Below, piece by piece: positions 25,486 through 37,300 of a stretch of 64,000 nucleotides of DNA. The stretch's first letter is position 1. Each line of letters opens with the position of its first letter. Under the pieces are notes generated by a model. That model had not been told where the DNA came from. It saw only the letters and a list, made by a program, of their open reading frames with translations, and did no database searches. A program made the translations under genes and the position numbers. Source of the stretch: Chionis minor (lineage: Eukaryota > Chordata > Aves > Charadriiformes > Chionididae); assembly GCA_013398295.1 (NCBI GenBank), contig VZSF01001145.1:310470-374469 (forward strand), in the 5' to 3' direction.

Positions 25486-28400
25486 TTCTTCCCAATCATC
25501 ATTTTAATTCCAGCACTTACTTGTATGTGCTTTCCAGTAAAATTAGAGAAAGAAACATCTGGCAAGCAAAATGATTACTAAATAGATGTTGTCCATTGGC
25601 CCCGATTTTACACTCAGGATATTTAAAACACATGTTCTGGTGTTATTGAGATCTTGACATGTTTGTGTTTAGCTCGTTGGGTCAGCTGAATTTGCCTGTG
25701 TTCACTGTGATCCCTGATGAGAGATGCTTTGAGTCACAGATTATTTAGACTATTCTCAGTATGGGGTACAACTCAAAGCTCTTTAGCAGCGTGACTCTCA
25801 TAACAATGATATAACCCAACAGCAGGTCCTTTGACCTGCCAACACGCCCGTCACTTCCAAGAAATTTGTGTAGCTAAACAAAATATTTGTGAACTAGTGG
25901 GAAAACAGGAGTCACCTGCAATGAATCTGTCTTTATTTTAAGGACAGACACCACTCTGTAGCCTGTTCTGGCTTCCTGATGTATACCAGGGCTTTGTGTA
26001 GAAATGGACCACGGGTCAAGAGATGCCAACAGTTTTCGTTTCATTTGGAGATGAGCACATGCACAGTTTGGTTTGGCACCTTTTAGTCCAGTGCCGCATT
26101 TTAAAGGTAGGAAGGAGCCAGCCTTTCTGCACAGATGTTAATTAAACAGTGACGATCTAGGCAGTAGAGTCCATAGAAGAGATTCACAAGGTAGTGCAAA
26201 TTGGCTTTTTTGCCATATCAAGTCAACAATGTATGCGCACGGGGAAATGGGAGGGAGAAAAAAATATAAGAGGATATCTTTGGTTAAGGACTGATATTGT
26301 CCAAAATCTAAAGACAGGTGACTTCACCATCACACATGCATGCTCCAACCTACCTTAGACTTTCCCCTTGTTGCTAAATCCATTTCTTCCTACACCTTTT
26401 TCTTCCTTCATCTCTTTCTTCCTCTTCCAGCACAAAACCTTCCCAGCAAATCCAACTTCCCAAACAAGACCACACTTTCCCCTTGACCCAAGGCAGTGCA
26501 GAAAGTTGTTCTTTCCTTCCCCCAGTCTGAGATCAGTTTGTCCTTATTAACACAAACAGGAGCAGGTAGCTGATATGTCCTGCATAAAATACTTGGTTTT
26601 TCCACAAGCAATTAATTCCTCACATGTAGTATGCATCTTTTTCTCCAGACAGTCCACCTTTTGCTTCTTTGTGGTCCTTTTTATGGTGCTTTGGAGATTG
26701 CCAAACCCAGTGCCTAGAGTAGGCTGTACTCACTAATGTCTGGCTTTAGAACATATTCTCACCCGATACCTTTCTATTTCTTCATTGGTCAAGTGAGGCT
26801 GGCTTGCTGGATAAGAGTGGCAACAGTTTGGAGTGCTGTTTGGGGTTTTTTTGTCTTTATTGGATTAATTTTTCCATTCAGGGAAGACTAAGTCAGTTTT
26901 GGTGGGCATGTAAGGGCCTCAACCCAAAAGAAGCAAATCATTCAGCCTCAGCCAGTCAGAAGCCAGTCAGAAGCACTTTAGTGGATCCATATTCTACCAG
27001 AACACGCAAATTTGGTCAAAATTAAACACTTCAGAAAACATACCAATTTTGTCAGCACTTTGGTTTAAGAAAATAGGAGAGTGGAATAATTTCAGTCTTG
27101 TTGAAACATGCTGTTTTTTAAATACTGCTATTTTGGTTTTGTTTTCATTTCAAAGGAACTTTTCTTTGGCGTTTTAACATTGTGTTGTCTTTTCTAACAA
27201 AATCAAAGTAAAAATCAGAAAAGAACGGGTCTTCTATGTTAAATTCTGAAGCTTGCAGGTTTAATTTTAAAAGAAAATAAAACATGTATCTAGATCAGCA
27301 GAAATCAGAACTTGCTTCAGGAGAGATCTACATTAAGCCAAAAAGCTTAGGCAATATCCCTACCGTCTCCCCTCATCCAGCTCTATCTGGGGAAAGTGGG
27401 ACTGCAGGGGATTCAAATAACAAATTAACATGGAATCATTATGAGTAATTTAACTTTTGAAATGAGATATTTCTGCACAAACAATAGATACAGCTTGAAC
27501 CTCCTTCTTTCCCACAACTGTCAGACACGCTTGTTTTTACGAGCCTGGGATAAAATTCAGTTTGACCTTTTGATAACATATTTTTGCTATCAAAGCAAGT
27601 GAATGTGGCATAGATTCTGAAAAATTGCTATGTACATGCAAAATCCAAACTGACTTTTATGTCAGCTTTTTGCATTCTTGCTGAATTTCTCTTCACCTCC
27701 CTTTTTATATCAAGATTTGAAGACTTTTTCAGTTTAAATATCTTTATCTAAAAAAACCTCCAGTACTGAAGAAAACATTTTTTTATGACAATCTGTTGAT
27801 GCTGACAACTTTTGATGACTTCTGAGTGATCCTTTCAAAGTGATCTCTTCTAAGTAAAGCATTTGATAAGTTTTTCAGACTACACAGGGGAAAGTAGACA
27901 CAGTCATATCAGTAACCACAAGTATGTATCTAATTCTTCTTATGCCATCACAGTAAAATTATTTCTTAATAATAACATTGCAGCAAGACAAATAGTTTTA
28001 TTATTCTTAACAGCATTGCAGAGTATGGGAGAGTAAAGGACAGAAAAAGTTGGTTGAGTCTGAGAAATGTCTGGTATCCTTACAGTGTAGTTGTGGAAAT
28101 CCAGCAAGAACAAGGTAGTTATGTGTCATCCCATTAAGTCTGTCTGTATTAATGAGCAATTAAAGTGTAGTCACATGCATGTTAGTGAACATGATTAGGA
28201 GTGAACACTCACCATGCCCCAGAAGGAGTTTTGTTTCAATTCATAAAAGGAGCTGGTTGTTTAATTATGAACACACAGAGGATCAGACTCAAAATCAGAT
28301 TCACTATGTATTTTGATTCATGAATCAAGCTTTTGTTTAACTAAAGAAAGAAAAGTTGTGATTTAATTAGTAGCATGAGAGTTGGACAACCTGATCTCAT

Positions 28401-30926
28401 CAGGACTAATCACTTTCCAGGAAACGCTGAGCACTGTCTCACACAGCATCTCCCAGAAATGATCACTATTTTGTGGGACTGAGCTCAGTGTTTAATACAA
28501 CTGTTGCAAGAAGCTGTCATTAGCTGCATTAGGGAGGACAAAACAGGGACAGAAGGTGACTATTCTTGAAATGAATGTGGCTGTCCAGACTCCCAAAGCT
28601 TCCTCTTGCTCATTAAAAACACAGCTTGCCATTTTACCCCAATACAGGCTTGAAGAACAAATTGGATTTTATTACAAAGGGAAATAACAGAGGATAACTC
28701 CAAACAAACAAGGAAGTTGGGCAGGAAGAGGTCAGGTTTGGAGAAAATGGTGGGCAGATGCTTTCAGGAGTTAATATATCCACCGAAGGAGGCACAGGGC
28801 AACAGAGGGTGCCATTGTGCCATTATGCTAATTGTGTAAGCCTGGGTGGGGATGGTTTGTAAGATCAGAGATCTAGTAGATAAAACACAATTAGATACAT
28901 TCGTTTATAAATCTTCGAGAATTTGTTTGCATGGCAGTCCTGGCAATGCAGGCAGGAGGGCATCACAAATATTTTCATGTATATATATGTACAAATAAAT
29001 ATATATATTGTTGGGGGGGTGTGTGTGTGCATAAATACAAAAAAGCACACCTGCTAGGTGGGCCATCATAAGTCACTTCAGCACACATTCTTTCCTAGCT
29101 TCAACTGCAGTCCATCCACTAATTTCTTGATCTGGCAATCTATAGGCTCCCAGTTAAGCCCTGCCTCTTCCCCTCTCCCCAGGGCCATGGCATTGTAATA
29201 TTTCCCTACAAATCTACTCTGGCTTGTCGTCCAGCAGATCAAAGTACTCAGTCATTGACAGCCATAAAATGCCATAGCTTCATACCCAGATTTAGCCCTC
29301 ACCCTGTAATGCTGTAGAAAAGGGACATTTTTAGATACTCGATGCTCATTCCTAGCTCTCAGGTTATCAGAATTTACAGGTGTACTGTTCTCATGAACTG
29401 AGAAGGCTATTTTTGGTGAGGATGAAGACCCGTCATGGACCAAAGCTATTAAGACCACTTATTTTATTAACAGGAGGGTGAAAAAATAGTCCTAATTAAG
29501 TATTTTTGAGCTCTCCTAAACATTCCTAAAATAGCCCTTTCTATAAGGGAAGGGACATAAGCAGAGGGTGTGATGGGGCGGCACAGTTTTTGTGGTATTC
29601 CTTCAGCTGCCTGCAGAATTCAGACCTCTTGTTCTGTGCTCAGCCCAAAGTTCATCTGGTAAAAACCTCTCCCCCCTCTGCCATGTGCCCCTGACCCATG
29701 TTGCAGAGAGGCACTTGCACACTTCGTGCAACATTTGCTTCACACAGCAGAAGACACTTGGTGGGTAAAATCACTCATGCCCTGTAAATCACTTTAGGGT
29801 GGGTCGAGGTCTTAAAAGCTTAAGAGGAGAAGCTGAGCTGTGCAAATGTTGGTGTAAAAGCTCTGTTGTACAAATAAGAGCTGCGTTCCAAGGATGCTGC
29901 CACTTGGATTTCTCTAAAAACAACACCATCCCCATCCCCTTACAACTGCTGAATTATTTAGACTGTGAATCCTCAGGACAAGCAACCTTTATTTTGAACC
30001 TTGTACTCTACAAGTCCTGCAGGCTCACGATCTCTTCTCCCACTAGAGCACAGACTTAGAAACACGTTGTATTGTTGCAATACAGATTTGAAGATATGAT
30101 TCAATTAATTTGTTTGAAAGGCAATGTAGACCCAGCTAATGACAGGTCCCATTTGCTGTCTACAGAATTGACCATGTACTTTGTTAGGCATTCAGAGGTA
30201 ACAACAATGAGACCAGGTAAGCTCCTAACTCATTCAGAAGCACTAAAGTTTTGACCCTGAAAGACTTTTTTGAGTAGAAATGTGTGTTAAGGAACAAAGC
30301 CGTCCATGTGCCATGAAAGCTGTTCCTGCTATAAATGGAGAGTCCTGTCACAGTGCCATCAATTACAACAAAGAGAATGAAAACTATGCACAGTGTTTCA
30401 GTGAAAAACAACACAAAAAAACCTTTATGTCAGAAAATAACTTATGCCCTTTTTTGTATAGACTCCTCTGGCAATACTGTTTTCCCTTGAGTTTTGCTTT
30501 GAAGGTAAAGAGGATTAGGCTTGGGATAAAAATATCTCATGGAGAGAGAGTAGAATTATTCATTGTGAAAAGATCTTAAATATATGCAAGAAGGACACCA
30601 AAGTGGCAAAGTCTTGGAGGCAGAGGGGCATACTTCTGCTTTTACCATGAGCATCCCAAAGAAGACTGAAAAACTTTCAAACTTGAAAAAGACAGATTTT
30701 GTTGAACACAGAGTGATTAACTTCTAAGCAGTGAAAACTCAGTGGGGCTAGGGAAGCCAGAAGAGAAATAGCAAGGTTTCCATGCCAACCCTGTGCCAAA
30801 CACCAGTGCGTGTATGTTGAAGATGAACTTTAAGTCCAATCCATAAGATACCCCCAGAGCAGCCTCTAACAGCCAGGACAAATGAGAAAGGAGTATTTTG
30901 CTTCAGCACCCTTCCTGGCAGTGTTC
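25486..30926. other. Unique non-coding DNA, no gene seen
   Basis: AT-rich sequence with a TA/TG simple repeat near 29.0 kb and a tandem duplication of GCCAGTCAGAA near 26951-26974. The segment around 28.64-28.70 kb contains AATAAA on minus, but I could not tie it to an LTR or processed gene. Confidence 0.55.
28978..29030. repeat. TA/TG simple repeat with G7 run
   Basis: Alternating AT (ATATATAT, ATATATATA), then a run of seven G and five GT units. This is alternating purine-pyrimidine sequence, able in principle to adopt Z-DNA over the GT part. Confidence 0.7.
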
Positions 30927-31013
30927 AATGCCAAATTGGATGGGGATTTGAGCAACCTGATCTAGTGGATCTTTAGGGTCCCTTCCCACCCAAACCCTTC
31001 TATGATTCTAAGA
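30927..31013 (+). mobile_element. CR1 LINE, 3' tail fragment with internal deletion
   Basis: Plus-oriented CR1 3'UTR. It includes TTGGATGGGGATTTGAGCAA, CTGATCTAGTGGATC, GGGTCCCTTCCCACCCAAAC and the terminal TTCTATGATTCTAAG. The reverse complement of the same text, with the central part intact, is seen at 63.81-63.92 kb. Comparison shows that the middle of this fragment, between CTAGTGG and ATCTTTAGGG, has been lost. Only non-coding tail sequence is left. Confidence 0.85.
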
Positions 31014-34000
31014 ACTTGGTTGTGGAGGGCATTCACCCACATTGCTTTCTTTGTTGGCAAGCAGCGATGTGTTAGGCAATTAACAAACCAGACAACTGAC
31101 CATTGCCACAACACCATGCAGCTGGCAACACAACTCCCAGTGTGAAGGAATAACCATGTTTTTTCTGTTGATCACCTTGAACAAAACTTGTGTTGGTGGA
31201 GGGGAGCTGTGAACATCCACTTACTGAAATTCATAGGAGCTGTCATGATCGGCCAGATTTTTCTTTGGAACAAAGGAAACTCCCCTGTTTAGTTCTTCAA
31301 AAGTTAGACTGGTGTCTAATGTTGCCATCCTCACTCTTCCTGTCCCCTCCTCACCTGCCTTTGATGGTAAGCCAGGTATTGTTTGGAAGACTTATACACC
31401 CAGTTCTGCTTCTGCAGCACTGAAATGCCATCAGCTACAACGGATCAGCTCTTTCTTTATCCAAGCACATTGTGTGCATGAGGACCGATAATTTTGGTCA
31501 TTTCCTCTTCCATAAATCCTGTGGGATTTATGCCCACAGATGCTCTCTGAAAATGCCGTGGTAGCAAAGAGTCGCCATGGTCCCTCTGAGCCAGCAGCAG
31601 GGATGATGAGTGCAAGAGGGAAAAGTGGCATCTTCTTGGACATGCACCCTTGAATGAGACCTGACCCCCTCTATGGTTTCCCCATATGCCTCGGAATTGC
31701 TTGAGGTCTGAAGTGCCTTGATTTATCCTTTCCAAGTGTTTACATTCTGTTTACATATAACTTTTCATCTTCATTTCTGTCCTAGGACTCAGTCAAACTT
31801 GGAGTTTCAGTCCCATGGAAAATTTTGGCATTTCAGATTCTGTTTCCATTCTTAGCCAGCATTAAAAGTATACTTTTAGAAATTCTAGCTTGGAAAAAAA
31901 CCACTATTGCCCATCACCTGAGCCATCCCCATTTGAATATAGCTGAAATGTTTTTGCCGAACTGGTTATATTTCTTCTTTCTATCACAATATAGACAAGA
32001 TATTTTTAAAATTTTCCTATAATCTGTTTAAACAACTTAAACCAAAATTGTCAGAAGCTTTTCACGTTGACAAAACAGTATTATTCTGACCAAAAAAATA
32101 GAAGCATTTAGCCAGAAGTTGTAATATAACTCTAGTCTTTTTTTTCCCTGATTTCTGCCAAGTTTGTGAACTCAAAGACACAGAGGAGACCCACACTCAT
32201 CTTCTAAAGGTCGTTTTGCCACAGCAAAACCTTTTGCCACAAAAATCTTTTGCTGTGAATGAGGCCATTCACTGATTTGAAACATCGGCCCTCTCTGATC
32301 CGGTAACAAAAGACTCCATATAGAGTCGTTCCCAATCATAGAGGTTTATATAGTTTGCGAAACAGCTGTCTGTGGCCAAGATGCTCAGACTTTCTCACCT
32401 ACAGAATTGCACCTTCACTTGAAACTCTGGCACTTAACATTACATTTAGTCTGCTATGCTACATTCATCTTATGATCTGGAATACCGCAAAGCCCCAAAC
32501 AAAATGGTATTGCTGGTTCTGTGAGAAATGCCATGTAATCAGAGACATTTCCCAGAAAGGGCTGCTATCATTCTGTGCAAAAGCATAGTTGGGCTTTTTT
32601 TTTATCCCAGAGGTGCTCTTGCCCTTGACCTCCAAAGAACATTTGAAGGAGAAGAGTGGCCAGAAAAAATAGAGGCTATGGCATGAGACAATTGCACAGC
32701 ACCACAATTATAATCTACTTGCAATAATTTTCAAATAGGATAATATTAAGTGACATCACCAACATGCTAAAATTGTAAAACTGTGAACAATCACCACTTA
32801 TCTTTTTTATTGGCATTCTCCAGCCCTGCACATACATCTGAAATACACCCAGACTGTGATACCACTTCCCACCAGCACAGTGATTTGGCCTTATTGCTAC
32901 TAGAATTGAGACAGGAGCCTTTAGGCTGACCAAACAGGAGAAATTCAGATAAACCCTCTAGGCAGACTGCATATTTTCTTTTTTTTCTGAGGAAGGGATA
33001 TTTAGGAAATCATCTATGAGCCATAATCAAGAACTTTCTCCAGGATATTCAAGTGAAATATTAGACAACTGCCATCTCTATTGAATGGGATAGGAAAAGG
33101 TTTACTTAACTTTGATGCATCTGTATGTGCTCTTCCTGCTGCAAAAGCTGGGGATTGGAGGAGTGGTGAAGTGATACCTCTCTGCCGTGCTACATGTTCC
33201 CCTGGCAGATGATTCTTTACAGACCAACCCACTATCACGCTAGCTTAGACAAAGTGCTAAGGACAAACATTGGTGTGACCAGACCATGGGGTCACTGAAA
33301 GAGAAACTCATGTCCTTGAGATGGACAGTCCTTTAACTAATTATCTGTCAGATCTTGAAGCTCTCAAATCCTCTGGGACTGATGTGCAGTAGGAAGGTAT
33401 GGCCCTTCACGTCCCATCTTTCAGCAGGGGATCCATGGACTTTCTTCGCAAGACTGGCCACACGCTGTTGTCTGTCCATGCATCAATCACGTGCCATTAT
33501 CTAGCTGCCATTGGTTGGGGTCCTGTCGCCAGGGGCTTTGGTGGAAAAGACCCTAAATTACCTTAATGGGTCAGGATCCAATCTTATTACATGAGAAAAG
33601 AGCATTTCACTTCTTGTTTCAGGCATAGTCCCTTAACAGACACACATGGAAGATACCTTTTAATAGTTATTCTCTCTAGATGCCAAAGGTTGCTTTATAA
33701 ATTTCTCTAAAGCAGCTTTTTAGCCAAAGCACACTACCTCTTTAGCTCTCTCTCTGTATTTTTGTGTACATACACACATATAGTTACATGCAGTGCAGGA
33801 TCACACACTACCTAAAAAAGAGTGTATTTTGCTTTTGTCAGAGCCCAACCCTAATCCAGTAAGAGTTAATCTCGCCATTCAAAAATCATCTCTTTGTCCA
33901 ACTCTCTGTCCTACACAAACGCTACGTCACCTTCCGAGCTGTGCAGGACAGATGATCAGCCGGAGCGTTACAACACCGGGCTGCAAGGTACAACCCGGCA

Positions 34001-35581
34001 GCGGGAACACAGCTGCCTGGGGTGGGGGGAGTTATTCCTCGCTCCATGTCATCTGTCAGCATCTTGCCATGAGCTTTCATTCTATATTTATGAAAAGGTA
34101 CTGAGGCACAGCAGGCATTATGCATGATCTTCAGCATAAAAAAGGATCATGCCCTTATCAGTTTCCTGCCGTAATTTGCTAAATGTCACTGCTCTTACCC
34201 AGGTGTCATTCTGCAGAGCCCTGGCATGCTGCAGTCCTGCTAAAATGCTGTCTGTCTGTCTGTCTGTCTGTCCCCTCGCACTCATGTGAGTGTTTGCTCT
34301 TTCATGAGATCGTCTGAATACTGCATGTTTGATAGGCCACTTAGCTGCCCGAATAAATATTTTCACTTTCTCTTAGTCAATGCTAGAGTCAAAATTTCAT
34401 CTGAAAATAGCTTGGCATAACTATTCTTGTTTTTATTAATTTTGTAATACATTCTGTTCATGGAATCATTGACTAGTGTTCCTGTGCTGGCTTTTAAAGT
34501 GCACTATACAATATCGCAGGCAAATAACATTATTACCACTAGAAGTATTACATTTTAGTCCCATCTATTTTTGGAAAGCTATCTTAAACTGTTCGTGGAA
34601 AAGGAAAGCAAAACATTTTAGCCCAAAAATAGTGACACAGGTCTATTGCTAACGGAGGTTTGATTGACTTAAAAGTCTGATTGCCATTACTGTCGACTTT
34701 TGCTGCAGCCTAAAGAGATTTCAAATGAAAAAAAAAAAAAAAAATAGACTCTCCCAGCTGCAGATTTAAGGGGAACCTTTAAAAACCTCAATAAGAGTTT
34801 TAAAAATAAATAACAAAAAGGTAAGATCCTAGTTTAGATGGTGAGCTATTTTTGATGTTATTTGATGTAAGAACTCAACGTGGATCTTTTTGAAATATGG
34901 TTCTCATTACCATTTGGATAAAGTACATTTCCTTTTCTTCATCCAGTCCTGAAAACATTCCACTTACAGATAGTCCATACATTAGTGCAGCCTCTTTCAC
35001 ACATTACTACATCATAATACAGTTGGCTGCACTTTGTTCGAACAGGTCCACTCTACCCATATGGCCTGGGTTTATTATTTCTTGCTCCCATCTGTTTTAA
35101 GTTATCTTCTTTGGGCTACATTCTTCTAAGAGATGTTCTTCAGCTACACGCACAAATGCTGTTTCTGAGAGAAAATGCAAACAACAGAGGGCTTTTACAC
35201 CCCCACATCTGTGCAAGGTTCATTGAAGGTGGTGGAGCCTACTTGTGCAGATTTTGGCTGTGCAGAGTCTGTTAAAACCCATTTTGTCTGCATGGTCTAA
35301 GTTTGTATCACAAAACCCTAGAGGCCTGGTTTTGAAATCCTTGATTCATGCGAATATTTGTGCTGAAGAGCAGCATCTTGCAAAGAGATGTCTTTCATTT
35401 TAATTTTCCCATTCACCTCTTTCCTCCTTGTCTTTTCCCACCAGGTCAGTGAATACTGACCACGTTCTCCACGCTGGAAAAGTAAAGCAACAGTCCTTGC
35501 CCTAAGGCTTTTCCATCCCTAGCAGACAGGTCAAAATCTAGAGATTTCTATGACTTCCCCAACCTTTCAGTGAGTCTCAGG
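31014..35581. other. Unique non-coding DNA, no gene seen
   Basis: No gene recognised. It contains a CTGT microsatellite (34.25 kb), an A17 run (34728-34744) and, at about 33.9-34.25 kb, a higher-complexity segment that reads like a conserved non-coding element. A short inverted repeat lies at 31511-31532 (9-bp arms, 4-nt loop). Confidence 0.55.
34248..34272 (+). repeat. CTGT tetranucleotide microsatellite
   Basis: Six perfect CTGT units plus one base. Short enough to be fairly stable, but likely polymorphic. Confidence 0.9.
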
Positions 35582-35996
35582 ATGGGCACGAGAAGCAAAT
35601 CCAGCTCACAAGACCTTCTCCTACCATCCAGCCTTGCTTCATGCTCACTAGGTGGTCAGACCATCAAAGCCACTTCCTTGTTAGGAAGTCTATAATCTTC
35701 TCCTTTCTTGTACTCTCCTGAAACTCAATGTTCCCAACATAGTGATGCCATTTGACATTACTGATCCCTCCTAAACACCTGCTATCAAATGCATCAAATC
35801 TTTTCTTGTCAGCTTGCGTAATGCCCCAGGTCTTTGCAGCATCGAGCAAAACTGATACCACACAGCTGTTGTAGAGTCTTATTTTTTGTTTTGTGGACAT
35901 GTCACTACCCCATACTTTTGCCCTTGAATTTATTTACATTGATCTTCACCTTATACTGGTCAAGCTTAAAATGACATTGGACAAAATCCAGGCAGA
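35582..35996 (-). mobile_element. Remnant of a non-CR1 LINE (reverse transcriptase 3' part)
   Basis: Read on minus, three short blocks fit the C-terminal half of a LINE reverse transcriptase in the right order. From about 35996 to 35905 the text includes YKVKINVNKFKGKSMG, like the LKINVxKTKVM segment after the RT palm. From 35930 to 35664 a frame carries STKQKIRLYNSCVVSVLL and DKKRFDAFDSRCLGG. This is the pattern of the post-RT region with LYGxETW (here LLDAAKTWG) and a DAFxxRCLRxI motif. After a stop, WSDHLVSM stands where WxGHVxRM is expected. The two first blocks are in different frames with a deletion between them. This pattern is not that of the CR1 copies in the window. An RTE-type element is my best guess; another old LINE clade is possible. 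Confidence 0.55.
35664..35930 (-). pseudogene. LINE RT C-terminal fragment, non-functional
   Basis: An open stretch of about 88 codons with no start-codon context or promoter, ending in TGA at 35661-35663, inside the LINE remnant. Family-defining residues are partly lost: the Tyr-Gly of LYG is replaced by Asp-Ala and the Arg-Ile of RCLRRI by Gly. The fragment is far shorter than any LINE ORF2 (about 900-1,000 residues) and has no catalytic YxDD. I read it as a dead fragment of a reverse transcriptase that once copied its own RNA in the nucleus. Confidence 0.5.
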
Positions 35997-36956
35997 GTGG
36001 TCAAGAGCACCGGGAATGGGAATAATACAAAAACGTGAATGCTGCCGCGATTGCGACTGACCTCAAAGAGGAAGGACAAAGACAGTATTTCTTTTCATCG
36101 GTAGACCCAAAGCCATTATTTAATCAAAAGCTTTGATGTTTGTTTCTGGTGAAAGTTTCACTTTTTAGGATTTTTTTTTTAAGTTGATCACTGGCCTTCG
36201 AGCTCACCAAAGAGGAGCCAAAGGATTTTGTAATTCTTCTATACAGCTGGATATACTGTATTTATGAAAACCCTTAGAAAAGAGAGAGAGAAGGCAGTGG
36301 ATCTTAAATTATTAGTTACAAAGGATGGCTTTTCTTTTTCAGAAGGGTAAACTTGTGATATTACTGAATTTATTGATTAAGTGCTGCACCAAAATAACAG
36401 AGAGTTAAAAAAAAATGTAAAAGCTCTGTGCATAATTGTTTTCATTTGTCCAGAGGTAGGTAACACCTTTATCACAATTTTTAATATGCCTTCTGACTTT
36501 TTTTATGTTACGTACACAGTATAAACGAATACAGGCAGAGCATGATTGTATTGATTTTTAAATTAAGCTTTCCTGATTTGTTTTGTCTTCTGTTAAAACT
36601 TCCTTTGTCTGTGTCAGTGTGGAAGAATTAAAAAACCTGTGTGTACATATCCATAATATGAAAATAATTTGAAAGAAATTTTAAAGAAATTTATGAAAAA
36701 GATTAGAGCTGTGAAGAATGCATTTTGCTTATTTACAAATTCCATGAAACATCCACAGGGCGTACAATCAGACTATGCCAGCCAATGTGGAGCACCGCGT
36801 ATGTTTGGTAAAGGTAACATTATGTCAGAAAATAAAGAAAAGTTCCTTCCTGGAATTAAAGAATTTTATGAAAAAAAAAAATTCTTTATGATCTACACAT
36901 AAAAGCACTGCCCATTAAAAAAATTTAACCTGTTCTTCAGCATTGAAGAGGAGATT
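35997..36956. other. Unique AT-rich non-coding DNA
   Basis: No gene or repeat recognised. A self-complementary AAAGAATTTT / AAAATTCTTT pair lies near 36858-36886. Confidence 0.55.
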
Positions 36957-37300
36957 AACAATTTGAACAACATTTGTTAAAAAATATTTTGAACAATAAT
37001 ATCTAATGTAAATACAATTATATGGTTACATTACATTGTACACATATATAACACATATGTTATAATTATCATATGATATTTTATTATTTTAATCATAATG
37101 GTATTTCAATACATTCTTGAAAATAATTAGTGAAACAAATATATAAAAAGAATTTTCACTTGATTCTTATAATTCTATATTAATAATTGTTAATTATAAT
37201 ATTTTTACATAGTACAATTATATAACTGTATACATTGTATATAATTTTATTATATATTACACGTAGTAATAAACTATTTATGGTTTGAAATGCCGTCTTT
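36957..37300. other. Extreme AT-rich island
   Basis: Counting the four 60-base lines from 37021 to 37260 gives 37 G/C in 240 bases, about 15% GC. The sequence is not a pure microsatellite. It mixes TATA, ATTATA and AATAAT words with several short palindromes. No gene is seen. Such stretches can act as matrix-attachment or easily unwound DNA, but nothing here proves that. Confidence 0.7.

Noticed and set aside
28610..28760. Possible LTR or processed transcript end with AATAAA on minus
   Set aside because: I could not find TG...CA ends, a target-site duplication or a recognisable body, so it stays unclassified.
34728..34744. A17 run as the tail of a processed pseudogene
   Set aside because: There is no gene-like body, AATAAA at the right distance or target-site duplication on either side.
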